A DNA stretch of 11,726 nt from positions 1 through 11,726 of the forward strand of contig JASHSN010000347.1 of the NCBI GenBank assembly GCA_030038695.1, in the 5' to 3' direction. The translations under genes and the position numbers were made by a program. The notes beneath the pieces were generated by a model. It saw nothing but the letters and a program-made list of their open reading frames with translations. It made no database searches and was not told the origin of the DNA. This document shows positions 1-6,830 of this stretch, in pieces; within the stretch, counting starts at the first letter, position 1, and every line of letters starts with the position of its first letter. This stretch comes from Nitrososphaeraceae archaeon. Its GTDB lineage: Archaea; Thermoproteota; Nitrososphaeria; Nitrososphaerales; Nitrososphaeraceae.

Positions 1-403
1 GAGGAAGGCGTCCATCTTCTGGGCACGCAGTCCAAAAATTCCATGTCGCATATGGGTATTGATTATTAGAGATTATGATCCGTTTTATCCAAAAACAATT
101 GCGGAAGCTAAATCATTAATGTTTGATGTCAACAAAACGCTCGAACTGGACACAAAACAATTTACCACTGGGGATAATACAATTTATGCAGATATCACAG
201 TTTCATGGGGACGGCATTACTATACTCAACCCACGGAAATCAGTATTGTTCCTAACATTACAGTCCGCATTGAACCCTAACATGACTTTTGCACTATTAA
301 ACAATTTAATATACCAAGAGCTTGGATGTCATACCGAACTAAGTTCAATATTAGCAAACATGAATTAGAATATATCAAGGTCTATGCACCGGCCGACCTA
401 TAA
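1..403 (+). pseudogene. 3' part of a broken gene (frameshift plus internal stop), function unknown
   Basis: The coding signal begins outside the window. Frame 1 reads EEGVHLLGTQSKNSMSHMG-IDY and stops at a TAG (67-69). Removing a single T in the run gattattaga restores reading as IDYRDYDPFYPK, continuing in frame 2 through protein-like sequence (IYADITVSWGRHYY) to a TAA at 278-280. Beyond that TAA the same frame continues for 40 more codons, including IPRAWMSYRTKFNISKHEL and EYIKVYAPADL, before a second stop at 401-403. The reading frame therefore carries one indel and one nonsense codon. I do not recognise the family, and the part upstream of the window is missing. The alternative is a genuine short gene ending at 280, but the sensible sequence on both sides of the two lesions favours decay, or sequencing error in an otherwise intact gene. 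Confidence 0.5.
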
Positions 404-485
404 CCCATTATTCGGTGTGAGATGATATTAGATCAGTGCATATCTCCCAAGTCCCACAGTTTGTTCAGATGACATTGTGTGGCAT

Positions 486-1919
486 CTAAATAACATTTAC
501 ATCATGAGATTGGCTCTCAATATAGCCAGCAGGTGTGATTTTTACGAATTCCGCATTATTTTGCATTTCAGAAATCGTTTTTGCACCACAATAACTTAGG
601 CCTGACCTAATTCCACCTACTATTTGTCTGATAATATCAACGACACTCCCCTTGTATGGAACCATAGCCTCAACACCTTCAGGCACGTAATCATTTAGAT
701 CATTCGCGTCTATTGTATGTCCCTCATCTTCCCTATATCTCCTGCCCAACGATGCATAAAATGAAGCCATGCCCCGGTACATTTTAAATTTTTTTCCGTT
801 CTTGACAATTGTCTTGCCAGGACTCTCGTCGGTTCCTCCAAATAAGCTTCCCACCATGACTGTGGATGCCCCCGCTGCCAGAGCCTTTGTCGAATCACCA
901 GAAGTTCGTATTCCGCCATCTGAGATTATTGGGATGTTATACTCCTTACCAACTTTCATACAATCTATAACGGCTGTTAATTGTGGGACGCCAGAACCTG
1001 TAATTACCCTCGTAATGCAGATGGATCCGGAGCCCACTCCAACTTTGACTGCGTCCACGCCAGCTTTGATCAAGTCTCTAGCTCCTTCGGCCGTAGCAAT
1101 GTTTCCGGCTATCAGTTCGCAATCTGGAAAAGCCTTCTTAATCATATGCACCGTATTAATAGCATTGTCGCTGTGACCGTGTGCAATATCAACAACTATC
1201 GCATCTGACCCTGCTTCTAGGAGTGACTCGGTGCGTTCCAAGTAATCACCTTTTACTCCAACTGCGGCTCCAACTAGTAATCTACCCTTTTTATCTTTAG
1301 AGGCGCATGGATATTGTTCCATTTTCAAGATATCTTTGCTTGTTATGAGACCCACAATCCTGCCTGTCGGATCAACAACTGGAAGTTTTTCGATCCTGTG
1401 ATTGTGAAGGATTTCCTTGGCTTGTTCTATCGTCGTCCCCTCTTTCGCAGTAATCATATCCTTGCTCATCAAGTCTGAGACGCTAGTATCCTCATTTCTT
1501 TCCAATGTGATATCACGTTGCGTTATGATGCCAGCAAGTCTCTTTTCTTCTTCTACTAGGAGTCCTGATACGCCATAGTTCATCATCATTTTTTTTGCAT
1601 CCTTTATGCTGGCTGATTGTTTGATCGTATAAGGCTGTTCGATAACGACTGATTCAGAACGCTTCACTTTGAGAATTTCATCTACCTGATCTTGGATTGT
1701 CATAAACCTGTGAACAATGCCAATACCACCTTCTCTGGCGAGTGCAATAGCCATGCAGGCTTCTGTAACAGTGTCCATGTTGGCGCTAATCAATGGAATA
1801 TTTAGAAAAATATTAGTAGAAAGCCGGGTTCGAAGGTCTGTCTGTGATCTCGAGATAACCGGGGATCTTTTAGGGACAAGGAGAACGTCGTCAAACGTCA
1901 GCCCGTCTTTTATTTCCAA
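486..1919 (-). CDS. guaB: Inosine-5'-monophosphate dehydrogenase (IMPDH)
   Basis: Cytosolic enzyme that oxidises IMP to XMP with NAD+, the committed step to guanine nucleotides. The 477-residue protein is close to the usual IMPDH length. It has the N-terminal signature LTFDDVLLVP (residues 8-17), the barrel segment IPLISANMDTVTEA (41-54), and two tandem CBS domains inserted at about 93-200. The catalytic loop GSGSICITR (296-304) carries Cys301, which forms the thioimidate with IMP. The phosphate-binding stretch is SDGGIR (333-338), and the mobile flap holds Arg394-Tyr395 and VPEGVEAMVPYKG. The loop has Ser where most enzymes have Pro (GPGSICTTR). The start is TTG at 1919: an in-frame TAA lies ten codons upstream and no ATG occurs between, while AAGGA lies just upstream. 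It diverges from the gene at 2099. The downstream side shows no T-rich terminator. Confidence 0.97.
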   Translation of the reverse strand: MEIKDGLTFDDVLLVPKRSPVISRSQTDLRTRLSTNIFLNIPLISANMDTVTEACMAIALAREGGIGIVHRFMTIQDQVDEILKVKRSESVVIEQPYTIKQSASIKDAKKMMMNYGVSGLLVEEEKRLAGIITQRDITLERNEDTSVSDLMSKDMITAKEGTTIEQAKEILHNHRIEKLPVVDPTGRIVGLITSKDILKMEQYPCASKDKKGRLLVGAAVGVKGDYLERTESLLEAGSDAIVVDIAHGHSDNAINTVHMIKKAFPDCELIAGNIATAEGARDLIKAGVDAVKVGVGSGSICITRVITGSGVPQLTAVIDCMKVGKEYNIPIISDGGIRTSGDSTKALAAGASTVMVGSLFGGTDESPGKTIVKNGKKFKMYRGMASFYASLGRRYREDEGHTIDANDLNDYVPEGVEAMVPYKGSVVDIIRQIVGGIRSGLSYCGAKTISEMQNNAEFVKITPAGYIESQSHDVNVI

Positions 1920-1949
1920 ATTTTCCTTGTTATGTCTTGGCGTATAGTG

Positions 1950-1955
1950 TTATAA
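1950..1955 (-). promoter_or_regulatory. TATA-like box for guaB
   Basis: The palindromic TTATAA lies about 31-36 bases upstream of the guaB TTG start on the minus strand. That distance fits an archaeal box A serving a transcript with a very short leader. Other AT-rich words occur nearby, so this is a plausible assignment, not a proven one. Confidence 0.4.
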
Positions 1956-2050
1956 GCCTTCCTGTCTTGTCGCTTGATTGTCTTTTGTAATCCTTAGCGG
2001 AATTTCTACCTATTATTCCTAGATCAGAATTATATCCAAATACCAACAGA

Positions 2051-2060
2051 TTAAAATATT
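2051..2060 (+). promoter_or_regulatory. Candidate TATA box for the 2099 gene
   Basis: TTAAAATATT sits about 40-48 bases upstream of the TTG start at 2099, inside the 179-base divergent region shared with guaB. It is the most TATA-like word on this side. The implied leader would be about 15-20 bases. Confidence 0.35.
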
Positions 2061-2098
2061 ATCATAAGACTCGTCTATAGTAGGGAATTCGACGTTAA

Positions 2099-2776
2099 TT
2101 GAAAGCACAGAAGTATAATATTGCAATATTCGACACCTTCAAGACTCGAAACAACAAGTTCACAGGCGAGGCGAAAAGACAAAGAGGAATAATAGCTCAC
2201 CTTGCGACAGAACAGAGCCCGGAGCTGAGAACAAGGACTTCGATAGCCCATATTATCGCTGAAAGGCACGGCATTTTATGGCAGAACATCTATTCGGGGA
2301 TTTTCAGAGATCTTGATGAAGTTTTGATTCCATCAGGTGTTGTGAAAGAAGGAGGCAGGCTGCCTTTACAGCGGGGTCCGAAAGCTTTGCAGATGGAGGG
2401 TGTGCCTTTCTATGAATTAACTAATACTGGGCTTCTTGTTGCTTCTTCTATTGAAGAGCTAGGGCCTAATAGAACGAAAGTGTTAGAGTCTTACATCCGG
2501 TCGATCCCGATAGGTGCGCCTAACTACGAAGTAATGCGAGAAGGGATTTTGTTGCTTAGCAAATTCGCTCCATCCTTCGCATGTAAGATTGTCAAGGAGT
2601 ATGTTCGTGCGTGTACCGTAGGTTTGATACAAGACATTACTCCGATGGATATCCGTAAACTCCGTTCGGTGATTTCAGCCACGATTGGAATAGAGAAGGA
2701 ACTTATAGAGTCTTTTGACCTGCTGCAGACCGATCAAAAGGAAGCTATTAGGCGATTCATCAGCCTCATCAGCTGA
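2099..2776 (+). CDS. Hypothetical protein, possible winged-helix N-terminal half
   Basis: A 225-residue soluble protein with no signal peptide or membrane segment. Residues about 40-120 resemble a winged-helix fold: predicted helices around RTSIAHIIAERHG and WQNIYSGIFRDLDEVL, followed by FYELTNTGLLVASSIEEL, which recalls the YELTxxG wing often seen in archaeal regulators. The C-terminal half (about 125-225) looks all-helical and charged (DITPMDIRKLRSVI, DQKEAIRRFISL). The start is TTG at 2099: the codon immediately before it is an in-frame TAA, and the next ATG would remove the first 98 residues. It is transcribed divergently from guaB with a 179-base shared promoter region. Function is unknown. 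A DNA- or RNA-binding role is inferred only from the weak fold resemblance. Confidence 0.75.
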   Translation: MKAQKYNIAIFDTFKTRNNKFTGEAKRQRGIIAHLATEQSPELRTRTSIAHIIAERHGILWQNIYSGIFRDLDEVLIPSGVVKEGGRLPLQRGPKALQMEGVPFYELTNTGLLVASSIEELGPNRTKVLESYIRSIPIGAPNYEVMREGILLLSKFAPSFACKIVKEYVRACTVGLIQDITPMDIRKLRSVISATIGIEKELIESFDLLQTDQKEAIRRFISLIS

Positions 2777-2931
2777 AGAATTACTATTGACCAGTATTTC
2801 CAAAACGTTTTCTCTAACTTTCCGTTAAACCATTCGCAACGCCAAATTTTGTCCCTTTTACATTTATTCTTCGGCTAGCTCACCTACGTGCGCGTCATTA
2901 CTTTATGCATACGATTTAGGGATTTCCTTTC

Positions 2932-2952
2932 ACCCTGCGTACAGCGTAGGGT
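2932..2952 (+). repeat. Hairpin: 8-bp stem, 5-base loop
   Basis: ACCCTGCG and CGTAGGGT pair over 8 positions (one G-U wobble in RNA) around the loop TACAG. The following bases (GGTAAATCTTACC) can form a second small stem and then run into T-rich DNA. This could be a terminator for the gene ending at 2776, though it lies 155 bases beyond that stop. Confidence 0.5.
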
Positions 2953-2997
2953 AAATCTTACCTTTTACCTTTTTGATTTTATTGGATGAAACCCATA

Positions 2998-3006
2998 GTT
3001 ATATAT
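2998..3006 (+). promoter_or_regulatory. TATA box (GTTATATAT)
   Basis: A clear box-A-like word on the plus strand. It would place a transcription start near 3028-3032, giving the gene at 3176 a leader of about 145 bases, or driving a separate small RNA. No better TATA box lies close to 3176. Confidence 0.45.
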
Positions 3007-3012
3007 GACCGT

Positions 3013-3045
3013 GTATCTCGGTTCGGTAAAAACAAACCAAGATAC
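3013..3045 (+). repeat. Imperfect inverted repeat, 11-position arms
   Basis: GTATCT-C-GGTT (3013-3023) pairs with AACC-A-AGATAC (3035-3045), leaving one C/A mismatch and an 11-base A-rich loop. It directly follows the TATA box at 2998, so it overlaps the expected transcription start and could be an operator as well as an RNA stem. Confidence 0.5.
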
Positions 3046-3051
3046 GTAGTC

Positions 3052-3087
3052 AGTTCAATCCGTTTCAGAACTCTTGTTGAGTTTCTG
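3052..3087 (+). repeat. Two mutually exclusive hairpins
   Basis: AGTTC (3052-3056) can pair with GAACT (3068-3072). Alternatively CAGAACTC (3066-3073) can pair with GAGTTTCTG (3079-3087) with one bulge and the loop TTGTT. The two stems share GAACTC and cannot form together. This is seen directly in the sequence; any switching role is speculative. Confidence 0.4.
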
Positions 3088-3175
3088 GAGGATAGATCCT
3101 ATTAATGTGAAATATCTATCAACAAAATATGACACATATTCTTTTTTACTAGGCTAGAGAAAATCTCTCCGAATC

Positions 3176-3877
3176 ATGAGCAATTTTCCGGTGGCGAAGT
3201 ATATACGAATTTTCGCTTTTACGATCTTCACAATATCCATAATATTAACGATATCGATCTATCCAGCAGGCAAATCAATAAGTATTGCGATAGCACAACA
3301 AGAAAATAAAGACAACTCAGGCATACACATACAGACGAAAGGAATACTCTCCAATCAGAGTATTGAGTCCGTAATGGCTACCATTATCAGTCCAAAAACG
3401 TTGATTGGCCCTGCAACAAATCCAATTCGTGATGCAAAAAATAATACCACTGCCCAGACTTCTGGGATCACCCTCATTAGGGACTCGAATACAGTTCTTT
3501 TATCACATCTCAATCTTCCACCAAAGGACTCGGTACATATTTACGACTCGAGACCGTATGAGATAATGAATGCACAATTGACTGCGAAGCTTCCATGCGA
3601 CTCAAGTTTTGAAAGCCCGGTGCAAATACTTGTTGGGGAAATGACAAACCTGAAACCCGCAAAATTGGAGATAGTGAAAGAATTGTCCAAATCAGGGTAT
3701 ATGTGCGTGTATTATGCCAATCTCTCATCTTATGAATCGCTCGTCAAGTCAGGTGCAACAACTATCACTGATATAAACATCTTCAATCCCACTGGTTTCA
3801 GAGTCCTGCTACTAAACACAAGTACTGTCATTATAGGAATAAACGAAATCATGCCTTTGTCGAACGAAATGCGATAG
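3176..3877 (+). CDS. Secreted or membrane-anchored hypothetical protein
   Basis: A 233-residue protein beginning with ATG at 3176. Residues about 9-29 form one strongly hydrophobic segment preceded by Lys8 and Arg11. They are followed by SISIAIAQQ (35-42), which resembles a signal peptide with possible cleavage near Ala40-Gln41. The rest would lie outside the cell: it is rich in Ser, Thr, Asn and beta-branched residues, has several N-x-S/T sites (for example NNTT at 89-92), and contains only two cysteines (141 and 177), which could form a disulphide. No enzyme motif was recognised. It follows a 399-base gap containing hairpins and is convergent with RNase Z. Function is unknown; a cell-surface protein is the best guess from the export signal. 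Confidence 0.75.
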   Translation: MSNFPVAKYIRIFAFTIFTISIILTISIYPAGKSISIAIAQQENKDNSGIHIQTKGILSNQSIESVMATIISPKTLIGPATNPIRDAKNNTTAQTSGITLIRDSNTVLLSHLNLPPKDSVHIYDSRPYEIMNAQLTAKLPCDSSFESPVQILVGEMTNLKPAKLEIVKELSKSGYMCVYYANLSSYESLVKSGATTITDINIFNPTGFRVLLLNTSTVIIGINEIMPLSNEMR

Positions 3878-3934
3878 CTAATATATACGACATTATGACG
3901 CCCCTCATTGATTAACAAGAAAGTAACATGTCAT

Positions 3935-3968
3935 TAACCATACTAGTAAAATCAAGGTCGTATGGTTA
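3935..3968. terminator. Candidate bidirectional terminator hairpin
   Basis: TAACCATAC (3935-3943) and GTATGGTTA (3960-3968) are perfect 9-bp inverted repeats around a 16-base loop. They sit in the 94-base gap between the convergent genes ending at 3877 (plus) and 3972 (minus), with the right arm only three bases past the RNase Z stop. The placement suggests transcript 3' ends. Flanking T-tracts are short. Confidence 0.45.
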
Positions 3969-3971
3969 TTA

Positions 3972-4898
3972 TCAATCAGACTTCCTATACGGTATGTCGA
4001 CTAGCTTCAGATCTTCTGCGACTTCGACGTTTTCATGAATGGCTCTTGCCTCATTAATCAATTCAGATATTTCTTCATATCTCGTACTGAAATGTGTAAG
4101 GAATAATCTTTTTGCCTCTGATTCCTGCGCCAGGATAGCCGCTTCTCTAGCTGTAGAGTGAAAATTTTCGACGGCTTTTTGATATTTGTCGTGATTGTAA
4201 GTCGATTCGTAGACCAGCAGATCACAGTTCCTGAAAAAGTCTCGTAATTTAACGGTGGGTCTTGTGTCACCGGATATTCCTATCTTTCTACCAGGTCTTG
4301 GAGGCCCAGTCATTTGGCTGGACCTTATTAATTCTCCATTATAGATAATGTCCTGACCGTGCTGTAACTTACTGTAAAGGTCACCTTCTGGGATATTGAA
4401 TCGTTTGGCCTTATCAAGCATAAAAATTCCCGGTCTATCAAATTCAGTGAGGCAATACGAAAACGAATGGACTACATGCTTTGCTTCGCAGCAGCTTATC
4501 TGGTACTCCTTCTCCTTTACTACAACACCTTCGCAATCAACTATATGCATGTTAATATTGAACAACAACCCGAAATTTATTATACGCATGTTTTCAGTGA
4601 GAAATTCAGCTAATTTTTTCTGTCCATATACATCGACTGCCATTGTTCTTCCATGCAAAGACATTGTTTGTAGCAGTCCCAGCAAGCCGAGACAATGGTC
4701 AGCGTGCATATGCGTTATAAAAATTTTCATCCGTTTGTTCATTCCTAAACCAGCCCTTATGAAATTTCGCTGCATACCTTCACCGGCATCAAATAATAAG
4801 AGCTCATTCCCTCTTTTTATTACAACCGACGATAACCCGCGCTCTGCCGTTGGAATTGCAGCAGAAGTCCCAAGAAAAATTAATTTCATATCGACCAT
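3972..4898 (-). CDS. rnz: Ribonuclease Z (tRNA 3'-processing endonuclease)
   Basis: A zinc-dependent metallo-beta-lactamase-fold nuclease that cuts precursor tRNA after the discriminator base. The 308 residues match the short form that works as a homodimer. The N-terminus has the signature FLGTSAAIPT (8-17). The metal-binding motif THMHADH (62-68) supplies His63, His65, Asp67 and His68. Further ligands are His141 in EAKHVVHSFSY, Asp211 in SGDTRP, and His269 in LTHFSTRY; His247 lies in NFHST. The Gly/Pro-rich stretch TGPPRPGRK (197-205) precedes the SGDT motif. I used the ATG at 4898; a second in-frame ATG at 4889 gives MKLIFLG and is equally usual for the family. It lies downstream of prs with a 131-base gap and its own TATA box. 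Confidence 0.95.
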   Translation of the reverse strand: MVDMKLIFLGTSAAIPTAERGLSSVVIKRGNELLLFDAGEGMQRNFIRAGLGMNKRMKIFITHMHADHCLGLLGLLQTMSLHGRTMAVDVYGQKKLAEFLTENMRIINFGLLFNINMHIVDCEGVVVKEKEYQISCCEAKHVVHSFSYCLTEFDRPGIFMLDKAKRFNIPEGDLYSKLQHGQDIIYNGELIRSSQMTGPPRPGRKIGISGDTRPTVKLRDFFRNCDLLVYESTYNHDKYQKAVENFHSTAREAAILAQESEAKRLFLTHFSTRYEEISELINEARAIHENVEVAEDLKLVDIPYRKSD

Positions 4899-4940
4899 AG
4901 TGTTATCGTAGGTATCCTATGCTCTTTCCAACGCGAAGAA

Positions 4941-4946
4941 TATATA
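4941..4946 (-). promoter_or_regulatory. TATA box for rnz
   Basis: TATATA, read AGTATATATTC on the minus strand, lies about 43-48 bases upstream of the ATG at 4898. It would give rnz its own start with a leader of roughly 15-20 bases, so rnz need not depend on the prs transcript. Confidence 0.5.
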
Positions 4947-4957
4947 CTGTTTACGGC

Positions 4958-4975
4958 TTTCCAGTTTTTCCAGTT
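4958..4975 (-). repeat. Perfect tandem 9-bp direct repeat upstream of the rnz TATA box
   Basis: TTTCCAGTT occurs twice back to back (minus strand: AACTGGAAA twice). The pair ends 12 bases upstream of the TATATA at 4941-4946, relative to minus-strand transcription. Its position next to the BRE/TATA region makes it a candidate regulator-binding site. Confidence 0.45.
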
Positions 4976-5029
4976 GGGTCGCTAATTCCAAGTCGATTTA
5001 GTCCGTTTCGACATTAATTATAAGCTCTT

Positions 5030-5926
5030 CTAGTCAATAATGTTCTTGATTTGACCTGAAATCAGACCGGCAAGGTCGACTTTCGCACTATTTCCTGGGA
5101 TCGAATTGGTGGAAATAATTTCTTCTATACCAGCGGCTTTCACTCTTCTTTTTGTATCTCCAATCAATACCGCATGGGTACACATTGCATAGATTTTGTT
5201 GGGCTTGTACGTCCTTAGAAATCTACAGGCCTCTACAATGCTTCCACCAGTGGTTATAGTGTCGTCTAATAGAATCAAATCTCTGTCGACAACGTTACAA
5301 TTTAATTCCTTTTCCTCGATAATAATTTCTCCAGTATCCTTGTTGCGCCTTTTCGTTAATGCAATCATGTCAGTTGACAACTCGTTAGCGAATTCCACTG
5401 CTCTTTGAACACCTCCCTTATCTGGCGATACCACAATTGGTATTTTTGTTTTGAATTTAACTTTGGCATATCTCGCCAAAAGACCAACTGCGCTGATGTT
5501 CTGCGCTTTAATGGTAAAATACGATAACGAAGCTGGACTATGTATGTCTACGGTGATGAACGTCTTTGTTCCTACAGCTTCAATCAATTTCGCTACCAAG
5601 TCCATGGTGGCCACTTCTCCTTCCAAAAACGCTCTGTCTTGGCGGGAGTATGCCATATACGGCATAACCGTGTACACTTTTGCAGAGTCCTCTGAACACC
5701 TTTTTATCAACATCAGTGCTTGCAGTAGATGTCTGTCTGTAGGCGGATACGTTGACTGTATTATTACGCAGTGATCTTTTTCTACTGTTCTCACATTGAC
5801 TTTGCTCTCACCATCAGCAAATATGCGTAAATCAACAGGTACTAATTCTGCATCTAGGTGTTTCGAGATTCCGATCGCCAGATCCACTGATGAAGGTCCT
5901 GCTATTATTGAGACGTCTTTGTACAA
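5030..5926 (-). CDS. prs: Ribose-phosphate pyrophosphokinase (PRPP synthetase)
   Basis: Transfers pyrophosphate from ATP to ribose 5-phosphate, making PRPP for purine, pyrimidine, histidine and tryptophan synthesis. The 298 residues match archaeal enzymes, which are shorter than the bacterial type of about 315. Key elements are RIFADGE (34-40), YSRQDR (93-98) for ATP binding, VDIHS with His129 (126-130), the flexible-loop basic residues KRR (192-194), and the ribose-5-phosphate/PRPP loop LLDDTITTGGSI (219-230). The start is TTG at 5926: an in-frame TAG lies only five codons upstream and there is no in-frame ATG. It is followed by rnz in the same orientation and preceded by a hypothetical gene 185 bases away. 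With guaB and guaA nearby it supports purine nucleotide supply. Confidence 0.95.
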   Translation of the reverse strand: MYKDVSIIAGPSSVDLAIGISKHLDAELVPVDLRIFADGESKVNVRTVEKDHCVIIQSTYPPTDRHLLQALMLIKRCSEDSAKVYTVMPYMAYSRQDRAFLEGEVATMDLVAKLIEAVGTKTFITVDIHSPASLSYFTIKAQNISAVGLLARYAKVKFKTKIPIVVSPDKGGVQRAVEFANELSTDMIALTKRRNKDTGEIIIEEKELNCNVVDRDLILLDDTITTGGSIVEACRFLRTYKPNKIYAMCTHAVLIGDTKRRVKAAGIEEIISTNSIPGNSAKVDLAGLISGQIKNIID

Positions 5927-5944
5927 ATCATTGTCAACTTCCTA

Positions 5945-5962
5945 AACATTCTTAAAAATGTT
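5945..5962 (-). promoter_or_regulatory. Candidate prs promoter within a small dyad
   Basis: The minus strand reads AACATT-TTTAAG-AATGTT: a perfect 6-bp inverted repeat whose centre is a TATA-like TTTTTAAG about 25-30 bases upstream of the TTG start. A protein bound to the dyad would cover the TATA element. Confidence 0.35.
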
Positions 5963-6071
5963 GATAGGACGTTACGCAAACTAGTGAGGCTAATTTGAGG
6001 TCGCCAAGAAGCGCAGCTTTACTCTAGAACCTGAACATAAAACTGTACGTCCTTTGTCCTAAATGTGACTT

Positions 6072-6085
6072 GAGAGAAAAAGATG
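6072..6085 (-). terminator. T-rich terminator candidate for the 6112 gene
   Basis: On the minus strand CATCTTTTTCTCTC occurs about 27-40 bases beyond the stop at 6112. Archaeal termination commonly needs only a U-rich tract, and no stem was found before it. Confidence 0.35.
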
Positions 6086-6111
6086 CTGCACACGCCTGTT
6101 TTCGTTCACTT

Positions 6112-6690
6112 TTATTCAATCAGGTGTTTTCTTAACCATACATATAAAGGCAGTATAGGATGTTGAAATGGCAAGGAGTTCTCATCCTTTCTGTTGAAGC
6201 CTAACATTATCGTTCTATCTTCGAGATAGCTTCTTAAATCCTTCAATAGCTCGGATTTTTTTAGTGGTCCATAAATCTGGAAGAAGAATTCTTGGTTATA
6301 GTAAGAGATGTGTTGCATGAAGCAACTTGATAACATAATAGGGTCGTTAACTATTCGTTCCTTGTGAACAGCTTGTTGGACATCGGTTCTGATCTGTAGT
6401 TCTCTCTGAAAATATCCACTGCGTATAAATTCCGTGTTCATTTTTGTTTTGGAGCTATTCTTGTAGCTTTCAATTTCCCACAAGAATTTATTGACAGTCT
6501 TTGTTGCCAAGTCCAATGACTCGTATCCGCTATTGTCAAATTCACTAGATTTTCCGTACAAGAACAGGATACACATTATTTCATGGCATTCAACAAACGG
6601 AAACCTTAGTTTTCCGACTAAGAATTCATCTATTCGTTCGGAGATATTTTCAGGAAGAATTATACGAATGCGTGGAGTCTCTCGATTCAC
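6112..6690 (-). CDS. Hypothetical protein, 192 residues
   Basis: A soluble protein with no signal peptide, membrane segment or recognised catalytic motif. It opens with RIRIILPENISERIDEFLVGKL, which resembles a beta-strand followed by a helix, then a mixed region with many charged and aromatic residues (SYYNQEFFFQIYGPLKKSELL, DLRSYLEDRTIML). Two of its three cysteines lie in the first third (ECHEIMCIL) and the other at SSCF. The start is GTG at 6690: an in-frame TAA lies two codons upstream and the next ATG is far inside. The upstream TATA box spacing independently supports this GTG. It stands alone between prs and the ferredoxin. I do not recognise the family and assign no function. Confidence 0.7.
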   Translation of the reverse strand: MNRETPRIRIILPENISERIDEFLVGKLRFPFVECHEIMCILFLYGKSSEFDNSGYESLDLATKTVNKFLWEIESYKNSSKTKMNTEFIRSGYFQRELQIRTDVQQAVHKERIVNDPIMLSSCFMQHISYYNQEFFFQIYGPLKKSELLKDLRSYLEDRTIMLGFNRKDENSLPFQHPILPLYVWLRKHLIE

Positions 6691-6717
6691 TGTTTATCTA
6701 CACGATTACAGAATATG

Positions 6718-6724
6718 TATATAA
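6718..6724 (-). promoter_or_regulatory. TATA box for the 6112-6690 gene
   Basis: The minus strand reads TTATATA, centred 31 bases upstream of the GTG start. With about 27 bases from TATA to transcription start, the mRNA would be leaderless or nearly so. This supports the GTG start choice. Confidence 0.55.
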
Positions 6725-6830
6725 CTTGACGCCCTTCCTATTTCAGCGATCATTGGAGCTTCCACGATTTGTATTAGGAGATAGAGATCAGCACTGAGAC
6801 TTGAAAGAAACTATCCCCAAAGAGCAGAGC

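Larger units (their letters stand above)
2777..3175 (+). other. 399-base intergenic region with hairpins and a TATA box, no gene seen
   Basis: No convincing reading frame, tRNA or known RNA was found on either strand. The first 150 bases are T-rich on the plus strand and may hold the end of the transcript from 2099. A GC-rich hairpin sits at 2932-2952, a TATA box at 2998-3006, and a run of inverted repeats at 3013-3087, all upstream of the secreted-protein gene at 3176. Confidence 0.6.

Noticed and set aside
123..368. An 81-residue plus-strand frame near the left edge.
   Set aside because: It overlaps the broken gene in another frame and its sequence is less protein-like than the frame it shadows.
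769..1176. A 135-residue frame antisense to guaB.
   Set aside because: It is a mirror of strongly conserved IMPDH coding sequence; no promoter or family resemblance supports it.
3050..3062. GTTCAATCC resembles the T-loop of a tRNA.
   Set aside because: The flanking bases do not form a 5-bp T-stem, and no acceptor, D or anticodon arm was found upstream.
4396..4911. A 171-residue frame antisense to rnz.
   Set aside because: It lies entirely against the RNase Z motifs and has no independent support.
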